Below, piece by piece: positions 1 to 8,665 of a stretch of 48,279 nt of DNA (its first letter is position 1; the number at the start of each line of letters is the position of its first letter). Under the pieces are notes generated by a model, which ran no database searches, was not told the DNA's origin, and worked only from the letters and a program-made list of their open reading frames with translations. The position numbers and the translations under genes are program-made. This stretch comes from Paraburkholderia oxyphila NBRC 105797 (GTDB lineage Bacteria > Pseudomonadota > Gammaproteobacteria > Burkholderiales > Burkholderiaceae), in assembly GCF_000685075.1 (NCBI RefSeq), contig NZ_BAYD01000076.1, positions 1 through 48,279 of the forward strand, written 5' to 3'.

Positions 1-29
1 CAACGCTTGCGGCCCGCCGCGAATACAAG

Positions 30-230
30 TTAAGGCAGCAGGAAACCGCCAAAGGTCAGCATGTAGGCGTTGACCACCCACACGAGCGAAGTTTCGGTAA
101 AGCCCAGGTCCGCCCGGATGGACGGCAGTGCGACGTTGACGATGGTCGTGTCCAGCACGATCATCAGCACACCCAGGCAGAGCACGATGAGGGCAAACCA
201 GCGTTTGCGTTCGTCGATGCCGTGCGTCAT
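30..230 (-). pseudogene. Truncated MFS drug-exporter fragment (DHA2-type N-terminus)
   Basis: This frame encodes only the first 66 residues of a 14-helix drug:proton antiporter. It shows the typical charged start, then helix 1 containing LDTTIVNVALPSI and the start of helix 2 (SLVWVVNAYMLTFGG), and then stops at TAA just where the conserved loop after helix 2 should begin. Family members are usually 450-500 residues long. The ATG at 230 has an AGGAG motif about 10 bases upstream. It follows the pirin gene on the same strand with a 121-base gap and probably was the last gene of that operon. The remaining 29 bases of the window do not restore the frame obviously. I call it a pseudogene or a 3' breakpoint; a sequencing error near base 32 is the alternative. 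Confidence 0.6.
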
Positions 231-351
231 GGAACTGCTCCTGTCGGGTGCCGGCAGTTCAAGACTGCGCAGCGGGTTCGGTATTGGCAAAGCCAGTTGC
301 AAAGGCCCTGTCACGCGCGAGCGTCACAGGGCACCGGTATGTAACAGCCCC

Positions 352-1206
352 TCAGCGCAGCACGCCCTTCGCGCGCAACTCGTGACCGATGCGCGCGATC
401 TCGCGCTCGCCCTCGGCGAGCGCCGCGCGGCTGGTGTGCACCGAAAAGCGGCCCAGGTGCAGTTCGTGCGGATGCGGGACGGCCGTCCCGACCACGAAGC
501 GCGCATCGGTCTCTGCTTCGAATTCAAGCGCCGCATCGGACGGGTCGAATACGGCCAGCTCGCCTTTGCCGACGGCTTCGGGCTTGCGCAGGCTGCCGTC
601 CATCACCGCGGTCCAGCCTACCGTATAACCGGGCGGCGGCTGATGGCGCCAGCGCTGCCCGGCCTTGAGCTCCACCACGAAATAATTGACGCCCACAGGG
701 GCATCGATCGGGCTGACAGCTTCCCCGCTATGGCCGAGCAACACGCGTGCCGGGCCGTCCGAGGGGATTGCCTTGACGGAAAGGTGCTGGCTGAACGCGG
801 GAGCCAGTTCGCGCTCCGGCGGCAAGGCGACCCACAGCTGGAACGCCTTGATCGGGGGCTCGGCGAAGCCGGAATGCCAGACGCCCCGGCCGGCGCTCAT
901 CCACTCGATATCGCCCGCCTCCATCGTGCCTTCGTGGCCCGTGGATTCAGCATAGCGGCCGCGTCCTTCAATGGCCAGCGTCAAGGTGGCGATGCCCGAA
1001 TGCGGATGCCAGCCGAAACCCTGCTGGCCCACCGCCTCCTGCGTGTCGATCAGGTCGAGAAAAACAAACGGCTTGATCATCTCGCCAACGTCGGTGGCAT
1101 TCACCATGCGCACGAGTGGCCCGTGCGCGTTGCCGCGCGTGCGGAAGATGACGCAACGGCCGGCGCCAACAAGGGGCGTAGGCGCAGTCTGGACAATTGC
1201 ATTCAT
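352..1206 (-). CDS. Pirin family protein (bicupin)
   Basis: A 284-residue pirin: two cupin barrels, the N-terminal one carrying the metal-site motif HPHSG near residue 62 and the conserved stretch EWMSAGRGVWHS, the C-terminal one ending near residue 280. Bacterial pirins bind iron or another metal and some have quercetinase activity or act as redox-sensing partners; the exact role here is unknown. At the position of the usual fourth ligand, a Glu two residues after the His of GVWH, this protein has Gly. The start ATG was chosen because the NAIVQTAPT start matches the family length; upstream in-frame Met codons lie inside the NmrA-like gene. It sits 29 bases after that gene, so they are probably cotranscribed. 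A second pirin lies at 35699. Confidence 0.9.
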   Translation of the reverse strand: MNAIVQTAPTPLVGAGRCVIFRTRGNAHGPLVRMVNATDVGEMIKPFVFLDLIDTQEAVGQQGFGWHPHSGIATLTLAIEGRGRYAESTGHEGTMEAGDIEWMSAGRGVWHSGFAEPPIKAFQLWVALPPERELAPAFSQHLSVKAIPSDGPARVLLGHSGEAVSPIDAPVGVNYFVVELKAGQRWRHQPPPGYTVGWTAVMDGSLRKPEAVGKGELAVFDPSDAALEFEAETDARFVVGTAVPHPHELHLGRFSVHTSRAALAEGEREIARIGHELRAKGVLR

Positions 1207-1235
1207 GGGTATGCGCTCGCTCGTGAGACGGGCTT

Positions 1236-2141
1236 TCAGGCCGTTGCCGGGATCGCGAAGTTCGCTTTGGCCCACGCGGCAAACTTCGTCGGCTGCTGGC
1301 CCGCGACCTGGTTGGCGAGCGCGATGGCGTCGCGCGAATCCGCGCCGAGATACGTATGGGTTTCGAACCAAGCGAGCATCGCGGCGATGCCCTCCGCGCC
1401 AGGGAACCAGCCGGCAAAAACCTCGCGCGGGACGCGCGTGAACGACAGCGTGTTGCCCTGCCGATTCAGGGTTTCAATAATCTCGTTGAAGCTCAGGAAA
1501 TCGCCCACCAGCGGCAAATGCTCACCGTGCCCCACGCGTTCCGGCTGCGCAAACGCGCCCGCCACGATGCGGCCGAGTTCGGTGATGTCGCCCATGTGGA
1601 TGACGCGCCGCTCGGGATCGAGCGGCAGCGCCCACCCCGCGGTGCCATCGGCCTGTTTCTGCGGAGCCATTACGCCGATCAGGTTTTGATAGTAGAACGG
1701 AGCAATCACAAACGTGTGGTGGGCGAATCCAGCCTCGCTCACGATATGCTCGAACTTCGCTTTGTTCGTGAAATGCGGGACATCGATCTTGCCGCCACTG
1801 ATCGCCTCCACGTTCGGGAGCGTCGACCAGATGAAGTGCTGCACGCCGGCGGCTTTCGCCGCGCTGACGGCAGCGAGTGCCTGGCGGCTTTCGTCCGCGC
1901 CCGCCTCCCAGGAATTGGTCACCACGAAAGCGCCGTGTGCGCCGGCAAATGCGGCTTCAAGCGTCTCGGGGCGGTTGAAATCCGCCAGCTCGACTTCGTC
2001 GCCCAGCTGCGGATGTTTCTGGGGATTGCGCGTCAACGCGCGCACCTTGAATTGACCGCTCACCTGCAGCGCGCGCACAACAGCGCCGCCTTGTTGACCG
2101 GTGGCGCCAACAACGGCGATGATCTTCTGACTGTTCGACAT
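1236..2141 (-). CDS. NmrA-like NAD(P)-binding oxidoreductase
   Basis: A 301-residue atypical short-chain dehydrogenase of the NmrA/HSCARG type. The Rossmann motif GATGQQGGAVVRAL is at residues 11-24 and is followed by an Arg-containing stretch (ALTRNPQ) that would favour NADP. There is no clear Tyr-x-x-x-Lys catalytic pair, as expected for NmrA proteins, which either sense NADP/NADPH or reduce small carbonyl or quinone substrates. It lies 40 bases downstream of the azoreductase and 29 bases upstream of the pirin, consistent with one transcript for a quinone or electrophile response. Confidence 0.88.
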   Translation of the reverse strand: MSNSQKIIAVVGATGQQGGAVVRALQVSGQFKVRALTRNPQKHPQLGDEVELADFNRPETLEAAFAGAHGAFVVTNSWEAGADESRQALAAVSAAKAAGVQHFIWSTLPNVEAISGGKIDVPHFTNKAKFEHIVSEAGFAHHTFVIAPFYYQNLIGVMAPQKQADGTAGWALPLDPERRVIHMGDITELGRIVAGAFAQPERVGHGEHLPLVGDFLSFNEIIETLNRQGNTLSFTRVPREVFAGWFPGAEGIAAMLAWFETHTYLGADSRDAIALANQVAGQQPTKFAAWAKANFAIPATA

Positions 2142-2181
2142 GGTCGCTCTCCAGTGAATATTGGGTTGGGGTGGTGCGACC

Positions 2182-2787
2182 TTACGCAGCGAGCGCCGCG
2201 GTCTCTTTCTTCGCCGACTCGAGCGCCCCGCTACGTGCCTCCTCACCCATCGCTACGCCTTCCGCGCGGATAAAGGTGATGTCCGTGATGCCCAGAAATC
2301 CAAAGGCCGCCTTCAGATAGGTTTCCTGATGATCGAAGCCAGCGGTGGGCGAGCCTTCCCTGTAGACACCGCCGCGCGACGAGGCGACCACCAGCTTCTT
2401 GCCGCCGCACAGGCCGATCGGGCCGCTTTCCCCGTAGCGGAACGTCTTCCCCGCGATCGAGATGCGGTCGATCCAGGCCTTCAGTTGAGAAGGCACGCCA
2501 AAGTTGTACATCGGTGCGCCGACGACCACGATGTCCGCCGCCAAAAATTCATCGAGCGCGGCCTGGCCCATGGCGACGTCGGCCTTCAATGCTTCGTCGA
2601 CCGGAGCGCCTTGCGCGGCCGCCAGATGCGCAGCCGTGAGATGGCCGATCGGCGTGGCGGCAAGGTCCAGGCGCGTGAGCACAAGGCCAGGATGGCGGCC
2701 CTGGAAGGTCGCGACGATATTCGAGGACAGATCGCGGCTCACGGAGCCTGGCCCGAGGATGCTGGAATCTACGTGTAACAGTTTCAT
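2182..2787 (-). CDS. azoR: FMN-dependent NADH:quinone / azo reductase
   Basis: A 201-residue flavodoxin-fold enzyme. It starts MKLLHVDSS, has the FMN-binding segments SILGPGSVSR and APMYNFGVPSQLKAWIDR (about residues 91-108) and the C-terminal SRGGVY loop near 140, all hallmarks of AzoR. Family enzymes reduce quinones, and azo dyes, by two-electron transfer from NAD(P)H. The length matches the family. It is the first gene of the leftward operon that continues with the NmrA-like protein, pirin and an MFS fragment, and it faces a LysR gene across a 193-base intergenic region, the usual arrangement for a quinone-inducible azoR. Confidence 0.92.
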   Translation of the reverse strand: MKLLHVDSSILGPGSVSRDLSSNIVATFQGRHPGLVLTRLDLAATPIGHLTAAHLAAAQGAPVDEALKADVAMGQAALDEFLAADIVVVGAPMYNFGVPSQLKAWIDRISIAGKTFRYGESGPIGLCGGKKLVVASSRGGVYREGSPTAGFDHQETYLKAAFGFLGITDITFIRAEGVAMGEEARSGALESAKKETAALAA

Positions 2788-2980
2788 GAGACGGATCTCC
2801 GAATGAGGTGACTGCCTGAGCGCTTTGGCCGGGATGAGCAGCCTGATCATCAGGCTGTAGCCTTGCAGTAGCCCGAAACCGGCCGCCTGCTGCGCGACAC
2901 CTCAAGTATGGTGACGGAGAGCGTTACACACTAGATGGTAAAATGTGATTTGATTAATCCATTTATGGAGGAATCCCACC
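2788..2980. promoter_or_regulatory. Divergent azoR / lysR promoter region
   Basis: The 193 bases hold the promoters of both genes. The lysR-proximal half is AT-rich (about 2935-2970) and includes the small palindrome GATTAATC near 2951. A strong GGAGG Shine-Dalgarno precedes the lysR ATG. I cannot fix a single T-N11-A LysR box with confidence. Confidence 0.4.
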
Positions 2981-3883
2981 ATGCTCGATCTGAATGATCT
3001 GGCGATGTTCGTGCAGGTCGTGCGGGCCGGCAGCTTCTCCGAAGCGGCGCGGCGTTTGCGCATGCCGGCAAACACGTTGAGCCGGCGCATCGATCAGCTC
3101 GAAGAGCAGCTCGGCACGCGTCTGCTGCATCGCTCGACACGCAAACTCGCGCCGAGCACCGACGGTCAGGCGCTGTTCGAGCGCTATGCGCCGGCGCTCG
3201 ACCAGATCCTCGAGATCGAGCGGCTCCATGCGGGCAAGCAGGCACCGTCCGGCTCGGTTCGCGTCACCGCGATGGCCGGCCTGTTCGAAATCTTCCGCAT
3301 CGAATGGATGGCCGAATTCTACGCGCGCTATCCGCATATCAGCATCGACTTCCTGCTCGACGATACGCCAACCGATCTGATCGCCGAACGCGTCGATCTG
3401 GCCTTGCGCATGGGCGTCGAGACCGGCACCGGCTTCAGGGTGCGCCGGCTGGCGCCGAGCGCCATGATCCTTGCGGCGAGTCCGGCCTATCTGGAACGGC
3501 GTCCCGCACCGCGCACGCTGCGTGAACTGGCCGAACACGACTGCCTGACGATCTCCACGCGCCAGGGTCGCAACACGTGGCGTCTGCAGGGGCCGCGCGG
3601 CAGCCAGGATGTATCGATCAACAGCCGTTTCGCGGTGAACGACATGCGCGTGCTGGCGCAGGCTTGCATCGCCGGGCTCGGTATTGCGCTGCTGCCGCAG
3701 TTGATGGTCGAGCCCATCATCGAGCAGCGGAAACTCGTACGCGTGCTACCGAGCTGGAGGCGTTCCAGCACCGACCTCGGCCTGCAGCTCGTCTATACGA
3801 GCCGCCCGCCCGTGCCGCCCGCGGTGGCAGTCTTCGCCGAATTTCTCATCGAGAAGCTGGGCGACACGATGAAGAGCCCATAA
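2981..3883 (+). CDS. LysR-family transcriptional regulator
   Basis: A 300-residue LysR regulator: N-terminal winged helix-turn-helix (residues 1-60, with GSFSEAARRLRMPANTLSRRI as the recognition helix region) and a periplasmic-binding-like effector domain from about residue 90. It is close to the CrgA/DmlR/YhjC branch by its RLLHRSTRKL stretch. It is divergent from azoR, so control of the azoR-NmrA-pirin operon in response to quinones or related electrophiles is the likely role (inferred). The start is supported by GGAGG seven to eight bases upstream. Confidence 0.92.
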   Translation: MLDLNDLAMFVQVVRAGSFSEAARRLRMPANTLSRRIDQLEEQLGTRLLHRSTRKLAPSTDGQALFERYAPALDQILEIERLHAGKQAPSGSVRVTAMAGLFEIFRIEWMAEFYARYPHISIDFLLDDTPTDLIAERVDLALRMGVETGTGFRVRRLAPSAMILAASPAYLERRPAPRTLRELAEHDCLTISTRQGRNTWRLQGPRGSQDVSINSRFAVNDMRVLAQACIAGLGIALLPQLMVEPIIEQRKLVRVLPSWRRSSTDLGLQLVYTSRPPVPPAVAVFAEFLIEKLGDTMKSP

Positions 3884-3905
3884 CTTTCGTTGTGCGAAGG
3901 GCAGG

Positions 3906-4469
3906 CTAGTCGAGTAGTCGCAGGGCATCCGCGAGCGACAGCACCGTTGTGCGCGAATCGAATGCGGTGGAGAACAAATGTTCATGGACGACCGGATCCG
4001 GGTCGTAACAGCAATCCTCGACCGTGTACAGGCGGAAGTCCGCGTCGCTCGCATACGCGACCGATGAGAGCACGACGCCGGTCGACGCAATGCCAACCAG
4101 AATCAGCGAATCGACACCCTGTGCGCGCAGCCGTGCCTCGAGACCCGTGCCAAAGAACACGCTGGCGCGATGCGCGATGACGAGCGGTTCATGGGCCTGC
4201 TGGCCCAGTTCCGGCGCGGTCCGGTCGTCGAGGAAGAGGCCAAGCTGCTTGATGCCCTGGCCATTCTTGTTCAACGGGCTGACTTCCGGATAGCCCGGGC
4301 TGAAGCGCAGATTGGCGAAATAAACGCTGACGCCCCTCGCCCGCGCCGCGTCGCATAGCTTGCGCGTATTGGCGAGCAAGGCCGGCGCGACCGATGGAAA
4401 GAGCCCGAGAATATCGGTCTGGTAATGCATGACGACTAGCGCGGTGTGCGCCGGTGCGAGTGCCTCCAT
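3906..4469 (-). CDS. Isochorismatase-like protein lacking the catalytic Cys
   Basis: A 187-residue isochorismatase/nicotinamidase-fold protein. The first catalytic residue is in place (Asp in MHYQTDIL, about residue 19) and the family signature near residue 133 reads GIASTGVVLSSVAYASDADF. In that motif Val stands where hydrolases carry Cys, and the usual Lys (family pattern K-x-x-x-SAF) is replaced by His-Arg in IAHRASVFF. It may thus not be a thiol amidohydrolase; isochorismatases proper also work without the Cys. AAGGAG precedes the ATG. It lies 105 bases after the acyl-CoA synthetase on the same strand and is probably the last gene of that operon. Confidence 0.85.
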   Translation of the reverse strand: MEALAPAHTALVVMHYQTDILGLFPSVAPALLANTRKLCDAARARGVSVYFANLRFSPGYPEVSPLNKNGQGIKQLGLFLDDRTAPELGQQAHEPLVIAHRASVFFGTGLEARLRAQGVDSLILVGIASTGVVLSSVAYASDADFRLYTVEDCCYDPDPVVHEHLFSTAFDSRTTVLSLADALRLLD

Positions 4470-4574
4470 TCACGCATCTCCTTGAAGTCGGAAAGCCGAT
4501 CCTGTTCACAACCGAAGCACATTGAACACGGTGAAGCAGGCGAGTGTCAACACGGCACCGGCCTGCCCAGGGTT

Positions 4575-6080
4575 TCATTGCGCCATGCCGCGCAATTGCG
4601 CCTTCATCAGCTTTCCGGTTGGGGTGCGCGGCAGCGCCTCGCGAATCAGATATTCACGGGGAATCTTGTATTTTGCCAGCCGCGGAGCAAGGAAATTTCG
4701 CAGGACTTCGCCATCGAGCGCAGCGCCTCCGCGCGGCACGACGACGGCGATCACGGTTTCTCCCCATTCGGGATGCGCGCGGCCGATGACGGCGACATCC
4801 GCCACGTCGGGATGCGCGAGCAAGGCGTCTTCTACCTCTTTCGAATAGACGTTCTCGCCGCCGGTCACGATCATGTCCTTCAGCCGGTCGACGATGAAGA
4901 GAAAGCCATCGACGTCGATGCGCGCCAGATCGCCGGAACGATACCAGCCGTCCACGATCGCTTCGGTGCTCGCCGCGGGATCGTCGAGATAACCTTGCAT
5001 GAGCGAGTCGGAGCGCAGCCAGATCTCGCCGACCTGACCCGCGAGCGCGTCGCCGCCGTCTTCGCGAACCACGCGCATGTCGACACCAGGCGTCGCGACG
5101 CGCCCGATCGAGCCCGCCTTCGCAATTTGCTCTTCTGGATAAAGGACCGAGCCGCAGGGGCCGGTTTCTGTCATGCCGAATACCTGGTAGAAACGGTCGC
5201 TGCCATAGCTGGCCATGAGCTTCTTCGCCGTATCGGCACCTATCGGGCCGCCACCGTAAACCCACGCGCGCATCGAACTCAGATCGAACTTCGCAATGTC
5301 GAGGTCCTGATGCAAGGGCAGCAAGTACGACACCGGCGCACCGAAGTAGAGCGTCACCCGCTCGTCCTGCACGGTCTGCAAAAACGCCCGCGGCTCATAC
5401 TCGCGCAGCAGCACCAGGGTCCCGCCGACATGGAGCGTACCGAGCATCCAGTTGTTCAGCGGCGACGAATGCCAAAGCGGCATCGCCATGAGCGTGCGCT
5501 CATCGCGCGTCATCGAGAGCGCGAGCGCAGTAGTCATGGCGGCCATACAGGCACTTCGGTGGCTGATCATGCAACCCTTCGGGCGCCCGGTCGTGCCCGA
5601 CGTATAGAGGATTTCCGCGAGCACATCTTCGCCGGGCGGCTTGCCCTCGTAACGTGGCGCATCGCCCAGCAACGCATCGAAAGAAGCGTGCCCGGGCAGA
5701 TCGCTGTCCGTCGCGAGGAGCGTGACCGTCGTGGCAAGACTTCCCGCGACGGACGCGAGCGCACCGTCGACCACCGCGAGCTTCACGCGCGCATGCTGCA
5801 AGACGTAATCCACCTCAGGCGCCTGCATCTTGTGATTGACCGGCACCACGCTGGCCCCGAGACGCAAGGCGGCCAGCATCGCAATCAGAAAGCCCGGCGT
5901 GTTGTAGCACATGATGGCAATGCGGTCGGCCACCTCGACACCATGCCGCGCGAGCACTGTCGCGCCGCGCCGCGCAAGGTCGTCGACCTGCGCGTAGGTG
6001 TACGTGCGACCCGCATGACGCAGCATCGCCTTGCCCGGGTACTTGCGGACAGCGCTTTCGAAAAGGGAAACGATATTCAT
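4575..6080 (-). CDS. AMP-dependent acyl-CoA synthetase/ligase
   Basis: A 501-residue class I adenylate-forming enzyme. Visible core motifs: phosphate loop YTSGTTGRPKG (about 163-173), GMTETGP near 303, GWYRSGDLARIDVDGF near 388, hinge DRLKDMIVTGGENVYSKEVE near 410 and the adenylation Lys in PRTPTGKLMK near 490. It should activate a carboxylic acid to an acyl-CoA through an acyl-AMP. The substrate cannot be read from the sequence; length and motifs fit medium-chain or aryl acids. It is 46 bases downstream of the AidB-type dehydrogenase, which could oxidise its product. Confidence 0.9.
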   Translation of the reverse strand: MNIVSLFESAVRKYPGKAMLRHAGRTYTYAQVDDLARRGATVLARHGVEVADRIAIMCYNTPGFLIAMLAALRLGASVVPVNHKMQAPEVDYVLQHARVKLAVVDGALASVAGSLATTVTLLATDSDLPGHASFDALLGDAPRYEGKPPGEDVLAEILYTSGTTGRPKGCMISHRSACMAAMTTALALSMTRDERTLMAMPLWHSSPLNNWMLGTLHVGGTLVLLREYEPRAFLQTVQDERVTLYFGAPVSYLLPLHQDLDIAKFDLSSMRAWVYGGGPIGADTAKKLMASYGSDRFYQVFGMTETGPCGSVLYPEEQIAKAGSIGRVATPGVDMRVVREDGGDALAGQVGEIWLRSDSLMQGYLDDPAASTEAIVDGWYRSGDLARIDVDGFLFIVDRLKDMIVTGGENVYSKEVEDALLAHPDVADVAVIGRAHPEWGETVIAVVVPRGGAALDGEVLRNFLAPRLAKYKIPREYLIREALPRTPTGKLMKAQLRGMAQ

Positions 6081-6126
6081 GATGGTTCAGGTGCCCTCTG
6101 GCGTTTGAAGGATGACCTCGCGCCGC

Positions 6127-7773
6127 TCACACCGGCCAGCTACGCTCGATGATCGCCTCGCGCAACGTGTTGGCAGGCAGCATACCGAACGTCCGGCCCC
6201 ATTGCGCATCGAAGCGGCTCCCGATAAACGCGTCGCTCACGCAAGCCGGCGCATGTTCCTTCAGCAGGCGCGCCTGAATGAGCAGGATCAGCCGCTGGGC
6301 CTCGCGGCGCGCCAGCACTTCGCGCGTCGCTTCGTCCGCGTCCAGCAATGCGCCGAGGCCGTCGAGCTGCTCACGCAAGCGCGCATCGTCGCGGCAGCCC
6401 TCGCGCAGGTCTTCGATCAGCGCCATCATGGCGTCGGGCTCGCGCCGGATCGCGCGCATCATGTCGAGCGCCATCACATTGCCCGAGCCTTCCCAGATCG
6501 AAATGACGGGTGCCTCGCGATAGAGCCGGCCCGTCGGGCTCTCTTCCATGTAGCCGTTGCCGCCGAATACCTCCATCGCTTCAGCCGACAGTTCGATCGC
6601 GCGCTTGGCCACCCAGAACTTGGCCGCCGGCGTGACGATGCGCTGGTAGGCGCGTTGCAGCGCATCTTCCCGCGCCAATGCGAATGCCCCGGTCAGCCGC
6701 ATCATGAGCTGCGTCGCCGCTTCGCTCTCGAGCGCCATGTCCGCCAGAACGTTTTGCATCAGCGGCTGTTGCACGAGGCTCTTTCCGAACGCCGAGCGGC
6801 CACGCGCATGGTGGATAGCCTGGACCACCGCCTGACGCATGCCCCCCGTACTGCCCATCACGCAATTGAGCCGCGTATAGGTGGCCATTTCGATGATGGT
6901 GGGAATGCCACGCCCTTCCTCTCCGATCAACCGCCCCCAGGCGCCGAGGAATTCGACCTCGCTGCTCGCGTTCGAGCGGTTGCCGACCTTGTCTTTCAGG
7001 CGCTGGATATGAATGGCATTCTTGCTGCCATCGGGGCGATAGCGGGGCACGAAGAAGCACGATGGGCCGCTTTCGGTACGCGCGAGCACGAGGTGCGCGT
7101 CGCACATCGGCGCAGAGAAGAACCACTTGTGACCGACGAGCGCGTACTCGCGACCGCCACCGAAGACCGTGTGTTCGACCGCTTGCGTGGTGTTCGTGCG
7201 AACGTCCGAGCCGCCCTGCTTCTCCGTCATGCCCATGCCGACGAGAATGGAGTCTTTCTGTTCAAGCGGGATATCGCGCGAGTCGTAGGTGCGGGAATAG
7301 AGCTTCGGTGCGAGGCGATCGAACAGCTCGCGATCTTGCTTGAGCACGGGAATACACGCAAACGTCATCGAGTTCGGACATTGCGAGCCGGCCTCGATCT
7401 GGCCATGCATGGAAAACCCCGCTGCGTACGCCGCCCACGCACCCGGGCGCGGATCCGAAAAGGGCTGCGAAACAAGATTCTGTTCGCGCATCATTTTCAT
7501 CATCGCGTGCCACGAGGGATGAAATTGCACACGGTCGATGCGGCGCCCCTGGCGATCGAAGGTCTGCAGTTCGGGTTTGCAATGATTCGCCGTCTCGGCC
7601 ATCGCGATCGATTCGGCGCTGCCGAGCCGCGCACCGTACTCGGTCAGTTCCGCTTCATGAAGGTCGCCGCCCGCGCGCTTGACGGCTTCCTGCAACGCGA
7701 TATCGCTTGTGTAAAGGTTATAATCGCTCAACTCCGACACGACGTTGGTGACGTCGTGGGTATTCCAGTTCAT
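6127..7773 (-). CDS. aidB: AidB-type acyl-CoA dehydrogenase
   Basis: A 548-residue flavoprotein of the AidB branch of acyl-CoA dehydrogenases. Characteristic segments are NLYTSDIALQEAV near the N-terminus, GMGMTEKQGGSDVRTNTT near 200, GHKWFFSAPMCDAHLVLA near 237, LKDKVGNRSNASSEVEF near 283 and the C-terminal FGGNGYMEES...IWEGSGNVMALD region near 430-455, with the catalytic-base-type Glu in YREAPV. E. coli AidB (541 residues) binds DNA and protects against alkylation; many soil bacteria have copies used in acyl-CoA oxidation. Next to an acyl-CoA synthetase and a TetR gene, a catabolic role is more likely here (inferred). Confidence 0.85.
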   Translation of the reverse strand: MNWNTHDVTNVVSELSDYNLYTSDIALQEAVKRAGGDLHEAELTEYGARLGSAESIAMAETANHCKPELQTFDRQGRRIDRVQFHPSWHAMMKMMREQNLVSQPFSDPRPGAWAAYAAGFSMHGQIEAGSQCPNSMTFACIPVLKQDRELFDRLAPKLYSRTYDSRDIPLEQKDSILVGMGMTEKQGGSDVRTNTTQAVEHTVFGGGREYALVGHKWFFSAPMCDAHLVLARTESGPSCFFVPRYRPDGSKNAIHIQRLKDKVGNRSNASSEVEFLGAWGRLIGEEGRGIPTIIEMATYTRLNCVMGSTGGMRQAVVQAIHHARGRSAFGKSLVQQPLMQNVLADMALESEAATQLMMRLTGAFALAREDALQRAYQRIVTPAAKFWVAKRAIELSAEAMEVFGGNGYMEESPTGRLYREAPVISIWEGSGNVMALDMMRAIRREPDAMMALIEDLREGCRDDARLREQLDGLGALLDADEATREVLARREAQRLILLIQARLLKEHAPACVSDAFIGSRFDAQWGRTFGMLPANTLREAIIERSWPV

Positions 7774-7851
7774 TTCCGTGTCTCCAGTGCAGTGTTTCCG
7801 GTTTCGCAGCTGCGCGGCGCCCGGCTACGCGCCACTCTGGCACGCCGCCGT

Positions 7852-7897
7852 AACCCGAACCACTATACGGACAGCTTGGCGACAAGGTGTTCGGGTT
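7852..7897. promoter_or_regulatory. Inverted repeat in the aidB-like / tetR intergenic region
   Basis: AACCCGAAC (7852-7860) and its exact reverse complement GTTCGGGTT (7889-7897) flank a TATACG element in the 132-base divergent region. The right arm ends eight bases before the tetR ATG. Two half-operators for the TetR protein are plausible, though the 28-base spacer is longer than a single TetR dimer site. Confidence 0.35.
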
Positions 7898-7905
7898 TGA
7901 TTGCA

Positions 7906-8589
7906 ATGAAGGAAAAGACTAGCGTCAACGCAAAGCGTCGCAAGCCGGCCCAGTCGCGCGCCCGCGCGACGGCTGAGGCTATCCAGCAGGCATTTATCCA
8001 ACTGCTCGTCGAGCAGGGCTATGACCAGACCTCGATTCGCCAGGTGACTTCGCTCGCCGGCGTAGGCATTGGCAGCTTTTACGAATATTTCTCGAGCAAG
8101 GAAGCGCTGGCCGCCGTCTGCATCCATCTGCGCGTCAAGGCTGTTGCCGCGACCATGCGCGCCTGCATCGACGCACACCGCGACGCCCCTCTGCCCGAGC
8201 GCATCGACGCGCTGATCGACGCGCAAATCCAGGCACCGCTCGCCGAATCCGAACACTGGGCCGCGCTATTTCTGGTTGAGCGGCGTATCTCCGAAGCCGA
8301 TGCATTTCGCAAACCCTACGCCGAGTTCGTGCAACTCTGGGTCGACATGCTCGACGCGGGTCCGGGTTTGCCCGCGCAACGACGCGATACCGGGACCGCC
8401 TTTACGATCCATTCGATGATCTATGGACTCGTGTCTCAGGCGCTCATCACGCGCATTCCGGGCATCGATCCGGCCCGCTTGCGCACCACGATCAGAACGG
8501 CGGTGCATGGCTATGTGTCGGTCATCGCCCCTCTGGCGTATCGATTGTTCGAATTCGAGCGCATGCCCGGATTGAACCTTCCCCAGTGA
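7906..8589 (+). CDS. TetR-family transcriptional regulator
   Basis: A 227-residue TetR regulator. The N-terminal helix-turn-helix is clear: RARATAEAIQQAF, GYDQTSIRQVTSLAGVGIGSFYEYFSSKEAL (about residues 18-65), followed by an all-helical ligand domain with C-terminal TetR-like segments. The frame is open a long way upstream, but that stretch is antisense to the acyl-CoA dehydrogenase; the ATG at 7906 gives the normal family length. It is divergent from the AidB-type/acyl-CoA synthetase operon and probably represses it, with an acyl-CoA as a likely ligand (inferred). Confidence 0.9.
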   Translation: MKEKTSVNAKRRKPAQSRARATAEAIQQAFIQLLVEQGYDQTSIRQVTSLAGVGIGSFYEYFSSKEALAAVCIHLRVKAVAATMRACIDAHRDAPLPERIDALIDAQIQAPLAESEHWAALFLVERRISEADAFRKPYAEFVQLWVDMLDAGPGLPAQRRDTGTAFTIHSMIYGLVSQALITRIPGIDPARLRTTIRTAVHGYVSVIAPLAYRLFEFERMPGLNLPQ

Positions 8590-8665
8590 AGGACTCCGCT
8601 GCCGGGGGCGAATCGATCAAAAGGATCTGGAATGCACGAACACCATACGCAAAGCGCAACCGCAG

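Noticed and set aside
70..1689. A 539-codon plus-strand frame at the left end
   Set aside because: Antisense to the pirin and NmrA-like genes, which have correct motifs and tight operon spacing.
6112..7905. N-terminal extension of the TetR frame by about 600 codons
   Set aside because: The extension is antisense to the AidB-type dehydrogenase and the normal TetR start is at 7906.
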